Notes under the pieces: model-generated
The model's input: only the letters and a program-made list of their open reading frames with translations
Database searches by the model: none
Told to the model about the DNA's origin: nothing
Made by a program: the position numbers and the translations under genes
Assembly: GCA_936440205.1 (NCBI GenBank)
Contig: OW387138.1
Coordinates: forward strand, 52,963,526-53,027,525
Reading direction: 5' to 3'
Origin: Lepidonotus clava
Lineage: Eukaryota; Annelida; Polychaeta; Phyllodocida; Polynoidae
Length of the DNA: 64,000 bases
Shown here: piece after piece, positions 22,641 to 33,589 of the stretch
How positions within the stretch are numbered: position 1 is the stretch's first letter
Layout: every line of letters begins with the position of its first letter

Positions 22641-24234
22641 GCGCCAGCCTCAGGACCATAAAAGACGTACGCAGCAGATTACTGACATTAAACCCAAGCG
22701 CCACATTTTGAACAACGGCGACCGCGCAGAAAACCCGGTAGGTGAATCAGATTTCCCTATATTTTGATAAGATAACTTGCCTATAGAGAAGTAGTGTTTT
22801 TTCAGGCTTTGCGGGAGAATGACTTGGGGGTTATGCTTCCATATATAGAATGTTTGTCAACAAATCTATAAGGGTGTGGATAACAGCTGTTACGTTGGAT
22901 ACATATTTTTCTTTTTTTTTCGTTTTCTACACATACACGTAGATAACCAATTTGAAACACTTAAAGGTTGATTTTTGGCTCATTCAAGCGACCATGTGCT
23001 GTCGGAGGAGGAAGAGGAATCCCAGGCATGGACACCGCGTGAGGACGAGCTAAAGGAGGAGAATATTGAAGAGGACGAAACGATCTGGACGGAACCCAAA
23101 TGGACCGAGTGGGCGCCCAAGTTCACCCCTAAGTAGGTTTAAATTGTTAAACACTGTTGATAGACAGGGATAGAAGAGAAGCATGGAAAGAAAATTGTTA
23201 ACTTACTATCTCGTAGAGGTGACTATCTTCATGCAAAATAATGCACACTGTCTAAAACCCGATGACAGACTCGGACATAGTTGTCGTCGCTCGAATTCAT
23301 GTAACATGCTGAAAGAACAGGCTCGTTTTTTTGACAATTTAAAAATTGCAAATTGATCAGACTGACACAATAACATGAAACAGAGATTTGGTGAGAAAAA
23401 TTGACATGCCGAAGATTTGGTAGTTTCGACCACCTATGTTGAAATGATTGACGGTGTGATGATTTTTTAATTTTTTTCCAGGACGCACAACCAACAGCAC
23501 CTCCCGGACGGCCCATCAGAGTGGACGTGCGTCTACTGTTCGGAGGCACCGACCCAGTTTGGTACATTTGGATTTACACGGTGAAGCTGAGGGGGAAATA
23601 AAACATGTAAGCGTATGAAGGAAAATATGTGTAAAAAAAAAAAAAAAAGATGAGTGGGGCGATTTCACGAGTACCATTGTTCTGAAATTTGCTAATATTA
23701 CGAGGTACACACTGGTATGTAGTAATTGCAAAATTGACTTTTGCTACATTTAACTATAACCACACAATTTTTTTCAGGAGCAGGAGGAGTACTTGACCGA
23801 CCAAAGGTGGAAGGCGATGGAAACGTTTGCCAAAGACGAACACGCCACACAACCGCAGGCCATATTCTTGGATGGCAACTACAGGTACGCCGTTTTATTT
23901 TTTTTCATAATAAATAATATTATATAGCGGCAATGATTTTCGATGATACTACCAGGCAAAAAATAACGAGGGCATAGAATTATAATGTTGACGTTGAAGT
24001 AAATGCCTAATTTCATACAGTTACTAAAGATTGTGATTGGTGATGGTCCGATTAGTTCGTGCACAAAATTTTAACAAATGTGTATTTTAAACATGCCTCC
24101 TTAATATTTCAGAATGTACTTGGTCTGCAATTACTGCGGCCGGTGCTACCACGCCGACTGTGAGGTGGGCGAGCCTGCCAGCATCATGTGCTCCGAGGTG
24201 TTGTGCGAGTGGTGCGCCGAGGATAAAGATTAAT
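22640..24234 (+). CDS. Small multi-exon gene with PHD-finger-like cysteines
   Basis: Short coding-like blocks are separated by introns with good GT and pyrimidine-AG signals, near 22640-22738, 22990-23134, 23483-23600, 23779-23881 and 24112-24234. The second block is very acidic (LSEEEEESQAW). The third holds CVYC. The last reads VCNYCGRCYHADCEV and ends LCEWCAEDKD with a stop at 24232. The C-x2-C-x4-H-x2-C core and the final C-x2-C fit the spacing of a PHD zinc finger, with the first pair in an earlier block. PHD fingers read histone tails, so this could target the element to chromatin. Some exon edges are uncertain, and I do not assemble them. It is the last gene before the right end repeat. 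Confidence 0.5.
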
Positions 24235-24242
24235 CGATTCAG

Positions 24243-24250
24243 CAATAAAA
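24243..24250 (+). terminator. Polyadenylation signal after the PHD-like gene
   Basis: CAATAAAATA starts 8 bases after the TAA stop, and a GT-rich stretch (TTTGTGTCAAATGTCC) follows within 50 bases, as expected for a short 3' UTR. Confidence 0.6.
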
Positions 24251-24568
24251 TACTACACTAGAATTATAACTACACTTTGTGTCAAATGTCCTTTTATTTT
24301 ATTCTTATATAGTAACACTCGTTAACCTCGGGAGCATGATAGCTATAGGTTATAAATTACCTTAAATCACAGCTTCATGCTAAACTATGTTTTGTGTGTA
24401 CCTGGCAGTCTACGGCCGATTGTACAGAGTATTGAAAAGAAAATGTGAGTCATAAATATATCTTTCATCTAAATTTAGAAATATACTAGATCAGAGTGAA
24501 ACACAGTCTTTTAATCTCTAACTTCTAAGTACAGTGAGAGTAGAACTCTGGTAAAGCGCGGCCATCAA

Positions 24569-25099
24569 ATACAACCCACATTCCCCCTATAGGCATACAA
24601 ACTTTGATAAATCTGAGGGGGTTCCAGAGACCCCTTATTTGGATAATTCCCTTTATTGGTAGTTTAATTGTGTAAAATTTTAGAAATCTGAGGGGGGTCC
24701 AGACACCATGGGACCCCCCCCCCCCCACCCTGAGGGGGGGGGGGTGCCTGGGTACGCCACTGCTGGCCATTAAATTGGTGCCTGAATGGAGGGTAGGTAC
24801 ATTAACACGCCGACATGGTTGGGCGTGTAAACAGAACTATGAGCGGACGGGACTCTTGTGACACAATATAGTTAACACCCCCTGACTTACACTTATATAC
24901 ACGCCAGAAGGAGAAGGGAAACTATGAGGTAGGCGCAAAAATATTACCTAACACGCCCACTGCTATGGGTGGTATAATGATACTTTGCTGTTTCAGGGTT
25001 AATGGTGGAGTAGGACTTACACTCCTTGACACGAATTAGAGCAAATTGATTCAGACACGGCCAAGTCTACTTACTGTATGAGTTCAAAAATTTCCCGTG
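24569..25099 (-). repeat. Right terminal inverted repeat of the 15.8 kb element
   Basis: This is the reverse complement of 9297-9832. The mirrored TATA-like string lies at 24892-24899 and reads inward on the minus strand, so both ends could drive transcription into the element. The tip CCCGTG is followed by the CAT target duplicate and then by minisatellite sequence. Confidence 0.93.
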
Positions 25100-25140
25100 C
25101 ATGTACCTGCCTACTTGTCCCACCCTGTGACCAACCATGT

Positions 25141-25392
25141 ACAAGGCTTGACAAATCTTGTGCCTGGATGCCCAGATCAACCAGAAAATAGGCCAGGGCA
25201 ACCAGACTGGTAAACCTAGTTGTCCGACAGACAGCCACTCTAGTTTTCAGGGTAATATGAAAGCAATTCCAAGTCGCCCAAGTATATGAAAGTTCCCTGG
25301 AGAGTCCTTAACTCTTTGGATTTCCAAAATTGTGAATCTTAAATGTCCTCAAAATTGAGGTCAATAAAATACAATAACAGTTATTAAAACAA
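25141..25392. other. Unassigned spacer
   Basis: No gene or repeat was recognised between the end of the minisatellite remnant and the dispersed DNA element. Confidence 0.4.
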
Positions 25393-26375
25393 ATTCTCCA
25401 CAGCCAACTGCAGCCAGTGGTAACTGATATTACAGCTTGTATCCACCACAGAGGGGACTGAGGGTTGCAGCCTGCCATGCCAGGGCTGCAGCCCTATAGA
25501 AAAGAAGTGGGGACAATATCTTTATGACCCCAAATGACCTCATTAACTATTTGATTGATTAGTTAATCAGCCCTAATGAGGTGATTAGGGTAGGCAATGA
25601 ATACAACTATGAAATAAAAGTTCTATTCTATCTTTCCCCACAATTATATATTGATAAAAGGTGGTGTCTGGCATTCTTAAAGAGAGGAGCCAGTGAAATT
25701 TTGACAGTGTTAAATTGTCTTATCATACTGTACATATGATGCTCAAGCATGAATATTCAACATAATTATTACTATAAAGTGATTCCTCAAATAGGAAATC
25801 GTGTCTATATTCAGGACACACATTGAATCCTCTGGGCATCAGATACAGGATGTCTGTGTGTGACGTCACACAAAATGACAGTTAAATTTAAATTTCAAAA
25901 TTATATATTCCACAATTTTTAATATTTCTTTATATTTTTCTTATAAATCATTTACTTTTGTGATTTTAAACACAACTAGACTTATGAAGATCACTTAGGA
26001 TGATTAAATATTGTTATTTTATCAGTTTTATAATTTTTATCTCTTCTGAGTGTGACGTCACACACAGACAAATGCACTGTGCAAGCTGTACCAGGTGCAA
26101 GCAGGGAAATTTATTTTCATTTAGAAAAATGTTTATAAAACAAGAACTACTAGAAATAGAACCATACAACTTGGCATGATTTTCTCCTGTATGGTGGGGA
26201 TCACGACAGTATACCTTTGGCCTGGCACTGGCTCCTCCCTTTAATGAGATAGCAATGGGTTGTAAAATGCTGTAGCCACTCAGTGGCACATAGTGGGTTA
26301 TAACTTCTGCTGCAGCCTGCTGCAGCATCTCGGGTTCACAGCCCTTGAATTTTGACGTCACCCCTAATACTTGCT
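25393..26375. mobile_element. Dispersed DNA element, copy B (interrupted)
   Basis: The left part (25393-25680) and right part (26241-26375) match copy A at 3957-4305 and continue its order across the insertion. The right end carries TTTTGACGTCACCCCTAA, the inverted complement of a string at the left edge of copy A, which suggests terminal inverted repeats. Confidence 0.75.
25681..26240. mobile_element. 560 bp TTAA-flanked MITE inside copy B
   Basis: The ends are AGAGAGGAGCCAGTG and its complement CACTGGCTCCTCCCT, with one mismatch in 15. TTAA lies on both sides (25677-25680, 26241-26244). Copy A at 4240-4250 has a single TTAA at the corresponding place, so it shows the empty site. TTAA duplication points to piggyBac or Kolobok relatives. 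There is no transposase, so it is non-autonomous. A short TGTGTGTGACGTCAC motif occurs twice inside it (near 25854 and, inverted, near 26050). Confidence 0.88.
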
Positions 26376-27540
26376 CAAGGTATAAATGTCCAGACACTAG
26401 TTCTGGGCCTATCCTTTAGTGTTCCTAACTTGCATCAATGCTTTTCCGCCACATAGATCCACATAGATCTCCCACAAATGAATTAACAGTCAATTGTTCT
26501 ATTAGTTTGTTAGTTTTGTCACAAACAGTAAAGCTCAAATGATCGTAATTCAAGGGACCTTTAGATGAAATCAATTATTTCTAACCTAATAGGTTTACAT
26601 AATTACTTGATTTGTTCGATGGCATTTGAAAAAGCTGCTTTTAACATTCATGATATCGTGTTTTTCTAAGGCAAAAGGAACGGGGCAATCATCTCGGAAA
26701 AAAATGTAATCAACCCAAAAAATGATTCTGTAATTTATATTTTTAGAGTGACAATAAGTTTAATGATAAAGCCTATGTAGCTCCTGACCTATGTTGGCGG
26801 CTTTAAGACATTAATTGGAATTGAACTGGATAGGCCTGGAGGTCAGGTGAGATGCAGAAAACAGGCGGAAATCTTGGTTTTGTGGAAGGAAAGAGAAAAT
26901 CAACAACTTAATTGGGTTTACAACCCCAAACTTATCTTAGACCAAAAGCAATATATTATTTGTACAGGCAACAGGAATTTTCTAAAATTTTCAAATGTTT
27001 TAAGACACCTCTCCAGCTACAACGTCATTAACTTAAAGGTTAGGGGTGGAGCCCTTCACATAACCAGCACAGGGACATAACTAGCTGTCACTTTTCTTGA
27101 GTTGAAATCCAATAGCTAGGGTATTGTACATGTCTTGATATCATTAGGGGATTTCAACTCTAAGCCTTTCTATGCGATGGCCAGTGACATGTTTTGTGAC
27201 ATGAGAAACCGGTTGTAGTGTAGTGGTGGGAAAACCTCGGGATGTTAATATCTGGTGCTCAGGGCGTTTCCTGTGGCTATTTTGAGTACCAGGCGAACTG
27301 ATAGAATGGCGACCTTCAGTGTAGACTGTTTCAACACAGAGATCAGATGAACACCCTTAATATACAAGTTTTGAACCCTAGTTGCCGGGGCCGAATGCCC
27401 CGGTATGAGTGGCATCTTGCGCGGTTTAGAGAGCTCCAATACTCGCAATATAGAGTCAGTCATCTAGGGGAGGCAAACCAACCCTCCATATAAAAAAGTG
27501 GAAAAAGTTATGTTAGATTTGTACAAATCAACAAGTTGAG
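26376..27540. other. Unassigned intronic sequence
   Basis: No gene is supported. A short inverted pair GAGTTGAAATCC / GGATTTCAACTC occurs near 27099 and 27150. Other open frames are short and featureless. Confidence 0.4.
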
Positions 27541-27615
27541 ATGAGGTCGGGGGGGGGGGGGGGGGGGCAATCGCCCCTTTTGCGCCCCCTCCCCATCCTA
27601 GATCCGCCACTGTGC
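27541..27615 (-). mobile_element. G-run plus hAT-like tip (fragment)
   Basis: About 19 G are followed by C-rich sequence ending TCCTAGATCCGCCACTG, the complement of the CAGTGGCGGATCTAGG tip that starts many hAT-type elements. The other end was not found, so this is a fragment. The same style of tip next to a C or G run occurs inside the end repeats of the 15.8 kb element and near 29246. Confidence 0.45.
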
Positions 27616-28480
27616 AAGCGGGGCCACAACTAGACAAAAAATTGGGAGAGTGTCGCTAGGCAGGTTGTCATTTGTTGCCACGTCAGTGACGTCACTGTGA
27701 TGATCAATCGGCCACTTGCGGCACCCTCACAATTTTTGCTCAAGGATATATTCTAAAAAAATCATTTTGAAAAGTCATATATACTTTGTTAAAAGTACCA
27801 AAAACGTGACATCTGCATCTAATATTATAGTTTATTCTGATGTTGGAAGTCGGCAAATCTGTCATAATCAACTATAGAAAATGACTACGGCATAACTACC
27901 CCTGGAACCTGGCATATTCGCAGCAGGGTGATTAAAAAACTTTAGGCCAGTTAAGATGGAACAGTAGGAATACAAACCTTATTCAACAGCTCAGATACAT
28001 CTTCCTCAGCAAAATACCTACGGATATGCAACTTGAAAAACATTTGGTACAGAACTATATAAATACTAAAAGAAATGTTAGTCCATACAGTACTCCCTAC
28101 AAAGGTGGAAGATCCAATAATACCAGAAAGAAACACTAAATACCAAATAAAGAAAAACTGAATGTTCATATTGCTATTACCACCAAAACACTTACCACTG
28201 CATCAGCTTTATTAATGACAATCTGTACTCCATCACAGGACGAGTTAGTTCTCTGTGCTCATTGCAGTGGGCAGGCACAATTCACCGGTCAGGGCATTAG
28301 TAATTGTCAGTAATATTGGTGCAGTTGTGCAGCGGCAGGCAAAGTTTGCAGTTTTAGGTCCAGTAGGCAGCCAGCAGTTTACACACATCAATTCCCCAGC
28401 CCACCCTCACGGAGCGCCCACACCACCCCCCAGCCTTCAACACACCCATCATATCTAATCCCCTCTTTCTGGGAAGTCCT
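27616..28480. other. Mostly unassigned; one hydrophobic exon-like frame
   Basis: On the minus strand, 28157-27972 is open and reads IWYLVFLSGIIGSSTF then FKLHIRRYFAEEDVSELL. It is preceded by CATTCAG and followed by GTTTGT, which could be splice sites. It has two hydrophobic segments, but I do not recognise a family. Nothing else is seen. Confidence 0.2.
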
Positions 28481-28484
28481 TCCA

Positions 28485-29245
28485 CCCACCACCCGACCTA
28501 TCCTCTCACCTGCTGGCCTCCGCCCTTTATTGAAAGTCCTTCCCCCGGCCATCCACACACCTGAGTGTTACCAAGTGATGTATATTGTAGGCTGAGAAAT
28601 GCGTCAAATCACTTGCGTCAAAAAGGGACATTTTTGGTATTGGAAGGGCCTAATTATCATTTATGCAAGTTTTTAGCAAAATCGAACTCTTGGGTTTTTC
28701 AGTATAAAAAGATGATAAAAATTGTAATTTTTTAAAAAGTGTTGTAAATTGTCACAGCATTTTCTGACATGAAAATAATGTATATTCTCAGTCAGGGCTA
28801 CAACCTCAGAGTCGGTTTTGACTCACAGTGCACTCATTCTGGAAGCCATAAATGAATCAAATTTGGAAATTGTTTATATTGCTCAAATTGGCATATAAAC
28901 CCTTCTAAACGATTCTTTTCTTCCACAAATCATCTGCTGGAGCTGTGGGGAGCACCAGCCTCGACTCTTTCTGATAAGTCCTTGCGGTCACCCCTGACCT
29001 ATCCCCTTACCTGCTGGCCTCAGCCCTTTATTGGAAGTCCTTGCACTCACCCCCTGACCTATCCCCTGACCTGGTGGCCTCAGCCCTTTATTGGAAGTCC
29101 TTGCACTCACCCCCCGACCCATCCACTCACCTGCCGGCCTCAGCCCTTTATTGGAAGTCCTACCAGTCACCCCCCGACCTATCCACTCACCTGCCGGCCT
29201 CAACCCTTTGTGGGAAGTCCTTCCAGTCACAGGCCCATACCCAGG
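28485..29245. repeat. 60 bp minisatellite with outlying copies
   Basis: The unit is about 60 bp and contains ACCTGCTGGCCTCAGCCCTT then TATTGGAAGTCCTT. Four to five tandem copies lie at 28975-29235, with single relatives at 28495-28555 and 29540-29600. Between 28560 and 28970 the sequence is unrelated, so the array was once larger or has been split. Confidence 0.85.
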
Positions 29246-32200
29246 GGCGTGGTGAGGGTGGCGCACCTGCCCCCCCTCCCCCCATCACACACCTTTTTTT
29301 TTTAAAGTTCAACCTTTCTTTAAATATTTTTTTTGTAAAAACACTAAATAGATAAGCTTAATTTCACATGAAATATTGAAAGGTTCCGCTTGTGGGACCT
29401 CGCCAGCCCCTTTTCGGGTTTAAATTATTGATACTATAAGGAAAAGTTACATTTAGGCAGTGTCGTCACCCTCCCGTCCCCACCATCACCACCACAGCAG
29501 ACCCTGGGCATGGACCTGCACCCCAACCCTCCGACCCATGTCTCACCTGACAGCCTCTGCCCTTTGTTAGAAGTCCTTCCAGTCCCCCCCCCGACCTTTC
29601 CCTCCTTCCTTTCTTTTCCCTTTCATACATGTAGGCATGATTAGAAAACAAAATTATTATTGTTATACATGATAAGTATAGGGATGTTAGAAGGCTTGTT
29701 GGGTTGGAGAAACCATAGTGTTCATGATTATGAGTATAGTGACAAAGTTATAGAGTATTAATGTAGATAAATATTCTTGCATGTTGATCAAATATTATCT
29801 TGAGCTTGTATATTCATTGTATAAGTGCAAAATTTGCTCACAGCTTTAACCTCAAAAACAGGGGACACTTTTTGAGGGGAAAACTTCTGGAATGTAATGT
29901 ACCTAACTTTGGTTCGTTACTTCTACCTCTGACAACTATCACTTTGAAAGTTCTATTTCATCCATTCCTTTTTGTTTTGACTCAAGTAACACTAGTGTCA
30001 AGAGTTAAAGACCTAAAGAATGAACATGTAATATGGATTTAATATGACAATTTGCTGAGATAAGTTATTCTTATACACTTCTGTGAAGCCTAAAATGTTA
30101 ATTAATAGCTATATTTCTTTATGCAGAACGGCAGATTTCCATTAATGAAAATACTATAAAAACCCAAGGGCATCTTTTTAAACATCATTTTGAAGAAAAC
30201 ATAACAGGTAAGTATCTACTTTTTCATATATTTGTATGGATATATCGAAATAAAATGAAAGATGGGTCCATAGAGGAATAGTCCATAGAGGAATAGTATA
30301 TAAGAAGGAGATGGACAATGATAATGCCTTTAAGTAGGTTAAATAGAAGTTCCTACCAAGTTACGGCCGAACACAGGATTATAGCTTAAAGGTAAACACG
30401 CAAGTGTGTAGGGCGCCATCTGGATGATGAATCATAAAATAAAAAGAAATATATCTATTCATTCAAGCACGCCTAGTGATAGAAAAATAAGAGAGGCAGG
30501 TTTGGCCAATAATATTCATAAAAGATGATAGGTAAGTATGAGGTAAAAGTAAGTGAGAAGGTAGATAACATTTTTTGATGTATAAATGGGTAATTAAGAT
30601 CAAAATGTGTATTTGTGAGGTATGATTGGGGATATGAGGTTGTGGATGGGTAGGTTGAGAGAGGTGTGGACAGTATGAGGGGGTTTGCGAAACTGAAGTT
30701 TAGAATTAACTTGAAGAGGAAGTGTGGACTGGGCATGGGAGAAGAATGGGGGAGGGGAGGGGAGGAAGGCCACTCCACTATCCAGAAGGATGTATATGTG
30801 TAGTTATGAGGGTACTGTACAGGTGGGGTTGTGAAATGAGATGTAAGGAGGGTCCACCAGGCGGCAGCATATGACTGCTCACATCAGGTATGAGCCCACA
30901 ATCCAACAAGAACACATAAGTCGCTGAAGTTGCTAGTTTATCTTGCTTTTATTACTTAAGAAAATCAATATACGGTTAGACTGGCACTGTTCTGTTGGAC
31001 CTCTGACCACCCCGAACACAGGGCAGCAAGTCCTGTAAATAGACTACTTACCTTGACGCTTGCGGGTGGCACTCTCATGGTGTGAGGTACAATTACTATA
31101 TATATATAAATGCTGATTTATATACTCCATTTTTGCTGATTTTGATTTCTTAGAAGGATCTTGGTATTTAGGACTTACTTTTTATCATAGCTTCCTGGAT
31201 TTCATTAATCCTAAATTAAGTAATCAAACATTATATAACCAAAATTACCCTCCTTTTTGAATTTCTTGTACGTACCTTCTTCCAACAGTGCACATTAGTC
31301 CTCTAGTGTTCAGTATCTGCTTACATACCAATGTTAAATACCTGACAAGTTTCAATAGTAAAAATATTGGTAGCTTTTTCTCCATATCATTTTTCTTGAC
31401 TTTTCCAATTGGAATCAATGGTTAAAAAGTGATTATTAAATTGTAGATACGCACTTGTAAAGCCATGAAAAGAGCCAAGTAAAAATATCAAAGATGATAT
31501 CATTGGTCATTCATAATCTTGTTGGACAGATGTGTTTACCTTTAATGACTACCCAATAAACCTCCATGGCTGCAGTCAGATCACTATACCCACCTTACAG
31601 TCCAACCACACTAGAACGATCCACAAGGGAAAAGTTAAACCTAATCTCTATTTAGACATTGTTTCTCACCCTCCTTGCTTCTTAGGGGTGTTAGGGCACA
31701 TGTTGCAATACATAAATACTTGAATTGATTTTAACCACATATGAACAAACACCTTGAAAGCCTGATGTACAACCACAAAGGAATCCTTTAATAAAACAAT
31801 TTGTTCACATTGAGTTTGCTTTGACACAGTTTAACATCTTCAAAAATACACCTTGAAAATAAGACACAACAACATAAAATTATTTGGGATGATATTTGAT
31901 CTTTTTTAAACCATTTTATCAGCTATCAAACTACTAAACTATTTCTTTGGAGCGTGAAAGAGATGTTTGAGCATAAAACCCGTGCCCCAATTTTCATTTT
32001 CTTGTTGTTTTTCCCTTTGCACTTGTAGAACAGCTTTGGTTCTACTCATTTAATCTATATCTGCAGTGAGATTTTCTGTTAGGTCTATAGTTTTGTCCAG
32101 GAACTAGAAAACATATGGTCAATTTTCACAAAATGTGCCCAATTGGCAGCAAAATGGGGTCCAAAATATTATTTTCTTCAGAATTAGAAACGTTTTGTCA

Positions 32201-32270
32201 AATGTTACATGGGGGCATGGATTACCTATGTAGGAAATTGGGAACTTTAATTTTCATTTTAAGAATATCT
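29246..32270. other. Unassigned intronic sequence
   Basis: No convincing gene. A CCCAGGGGCGTGGTGAGG string with C-runs at 29241-29285 resembles a hAT-type tip. The minus-strand frame 30778-30473 is a proline/serine/leucine-rich read-out of purine-rich DNA. A TATATATATA run lies at 31099. The GC-richer segment 30835-31090 has an abrupt edge and may be an unidentified mobile fragment. Confidence 0.35.
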
Positions 32271-32274
32271 GATG

Positions 32275-32490
32275 ATGACAGCGCCCCCATGGACGTTGAC
32301 AGCACCCCCACGGACATTGACGGCGCCCCCACGGACGTTGACAGCACCCCAACGGATGTTGACAGCGCCCCCACGAACCATGACAGTGCCCCCATGATCT
32401 ATGACAAGTCATTGAATGCCCCCACGAACTATGACAATGCCCCCCCAAACTATGACAGCCCCCACAAACTATGACAGCCCCCATGAACTA
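32275..32490. repeat. Minisatellite, about 21 bp unit
   Basis: The unit is CCCCCACGGACGTTGACAGCG with later variants containing GAACTATGACAA. It is open in one frame (DVDSAPT-type repeats), as expected for a repeat length divisible by three, and is not taken as a gene. Confidence 0.85.
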
Positions 32491-33110
32491 TGACAGGCTA
32501 TTAAAACACTAAGAGATGTCAATATGTAATAAGCTTAAATCTTTATAATCGATAGCAGAGTATGTAGCATTCCATATTTAATCAGTATAATAGTTCAGCA
32601 TTATCTACTACCAACATTTTTGTATATTACTATAAAATATATACCCCCACGAACTATGACAATACCCCCCCTCCGGAGCCTCACACAGCTCCTTAAACAA
32701 GGTGGGTGTCCGTCAGGGTCTATCCTGGTGGGCAAGGTATAAAGAACCTCCCCAAGTATATATTCACAAGGGAGCTCTTCTCTCACACCACTTTCAGGAG
32801 CCAGGGATACCCATCCCAGGGCTCCAGTGTTCCCCTGGGGACACAAACCAAAAAAAAAAAAAAAAAAAAGACAATACCCCCACGAACTATGACAATGCCC
32901 CCACCAACTATGACAGGCTATAAAAACATAAAAGATGTCCGTATGTAATAAGATTAAGCTAAATCTTTATAATCAATAGCAAAGTATGTGTCCTTCCATA
33001 TTTAATCAGTATAATAATTCTGCATTATCTACTACCTAAAATTTTGTATATGACTATGAAATACATTCCCCCACGAATGATGACAACCCCCATGAATTAT
33101 GACAAGACAT
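32491..33110. repeat. Direct duplication of about 220 bp, first copy interrupted
   Basis: 32491-32669 and 32898-33100 share TGACAGGCTAT, GATGTC.GTATGTAATAAG, TTTATAATC.ATAGCA.AGTATGT and GCATTATCTACTACC, each ending in CCCCCACGAA minisatellite units. The array therefore has a larger unit that includes minisatellite plus AT-rich spacer. Confidence 0.85.
32670..32869 (+). mobile_element. 200 bp retroposed insert with A(19) tail
   Basis: The insert ends in 19 A and is flanked by a 12 bp duplication GACAATACCCCC (32658-32669 and 32870-32881), the hallmark of LINE-driven retroposition. The body has no clear polymerase III boxes and no AATAAA before the tail, so it may be a SINE of unknown origin or a 5'-truncated transcript copy. 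Confidence 0.85.
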
Positions 33111-33463
33111 TACAGCTTACAAAAATTATCAAAAATATGTTAAAATATTAATCATTTTGAGCTAGACATGAACGCACAAACACATATTGATAATTGGTGA
33201 AATTTTGTTCACTTCCTGATAATTTTTTGATAAGGGTATCGAAAGACTATTACACAAAAAGTACAACACATGTGAATTCCGAAAAATATCACATTATCTA
33301 TCATAATTTTTTAAAATAAAGAGAATATAGGCAAAAGTGTGGTCAATATATAAGATAAAGTATAGATAAATGCAAATGTGGCCAAAAAAACTGAATAGCT
33401 CTCATATTTTTTCATTTATATCATAAAAACATGAAGTTCGCCAATTGGGCACGTTTCTTCCGA

Positions 33464-33560
33464 TTTTTTTTTTTTTTTTAAACGTTTATTTTTCAACTGG
33501 ATTGCACTGAGGTACAGTGCAAGAAGAATTAGAATAGTATATAATAAAATATTGTAAACT
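33464..33560 (-). mobile_element. 3' end of a minus-strand retroposon
   Basis: Read on the minus strand, an 8 bp-stem hairpin (complement of TTGCACTGAGGTACAGTGCAA, 33502-33522), AATAAA at 33490-33485 and a 16 A tail at 33479-33464 follow in order. This is a typical LINE or processed-transcript 3' end. How far the body extends to the right is unclear. Confidence 0.6.
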
Positions 33561-33589
33561 CGTTTTGTATTGGCAAGAATATTATAGTG

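Larger units (their letters stand above)
9297..25099. mobile_element. 15.8 kb envelope-bearing CMC (CACTA-like) DNA transposon
   Basis: Both ends carry near-identical inverted repeats of about 530 bp whose tips read CACGGG inward, flanked by the 3 bp direct repeat CAT (9294-9296 and 25100-25102). A CAC tip and 3 bp duplication fit the CACTA branch of the CMC superfamily, as does the Plavaka-like transposase region. Order of parts: left repeat; mostly non-coding 9833-13600; F-like envelope gene (+) 13643-15062; minus-strand membrane-protein frames 17162-16520; zinc-finger, repeat and transposase region (+) 17946-21887; PHD-like multi-exon gene (+) to 24234; right repeat. The two end repeats differ at only a modest number of positions, so the insertion is fairly young. 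It is probably damaged in a few places. Nesting of an unrelated envelope fossil inside a plain CMC element cannot be excluded, but no gag/pol-like or DNA-polymerase-like gene accompanies the envelope. Confidence 0.85.

Noticed and set aside
9297-25099. Polinton/Maverick
   Set aside because: Size and long end repeats fit, but the target duplication is 3 bp rather than 6, the transposase is CMC-like, and no DNA polymerase, integrase, ATPase or capsid gene was recognised.
31030-31080. U1 snRNA-like string CTACTTACCTTG
   Set aside because: Only the first few bases resemble U1 and the rest does not follow; not an snRNA gene.
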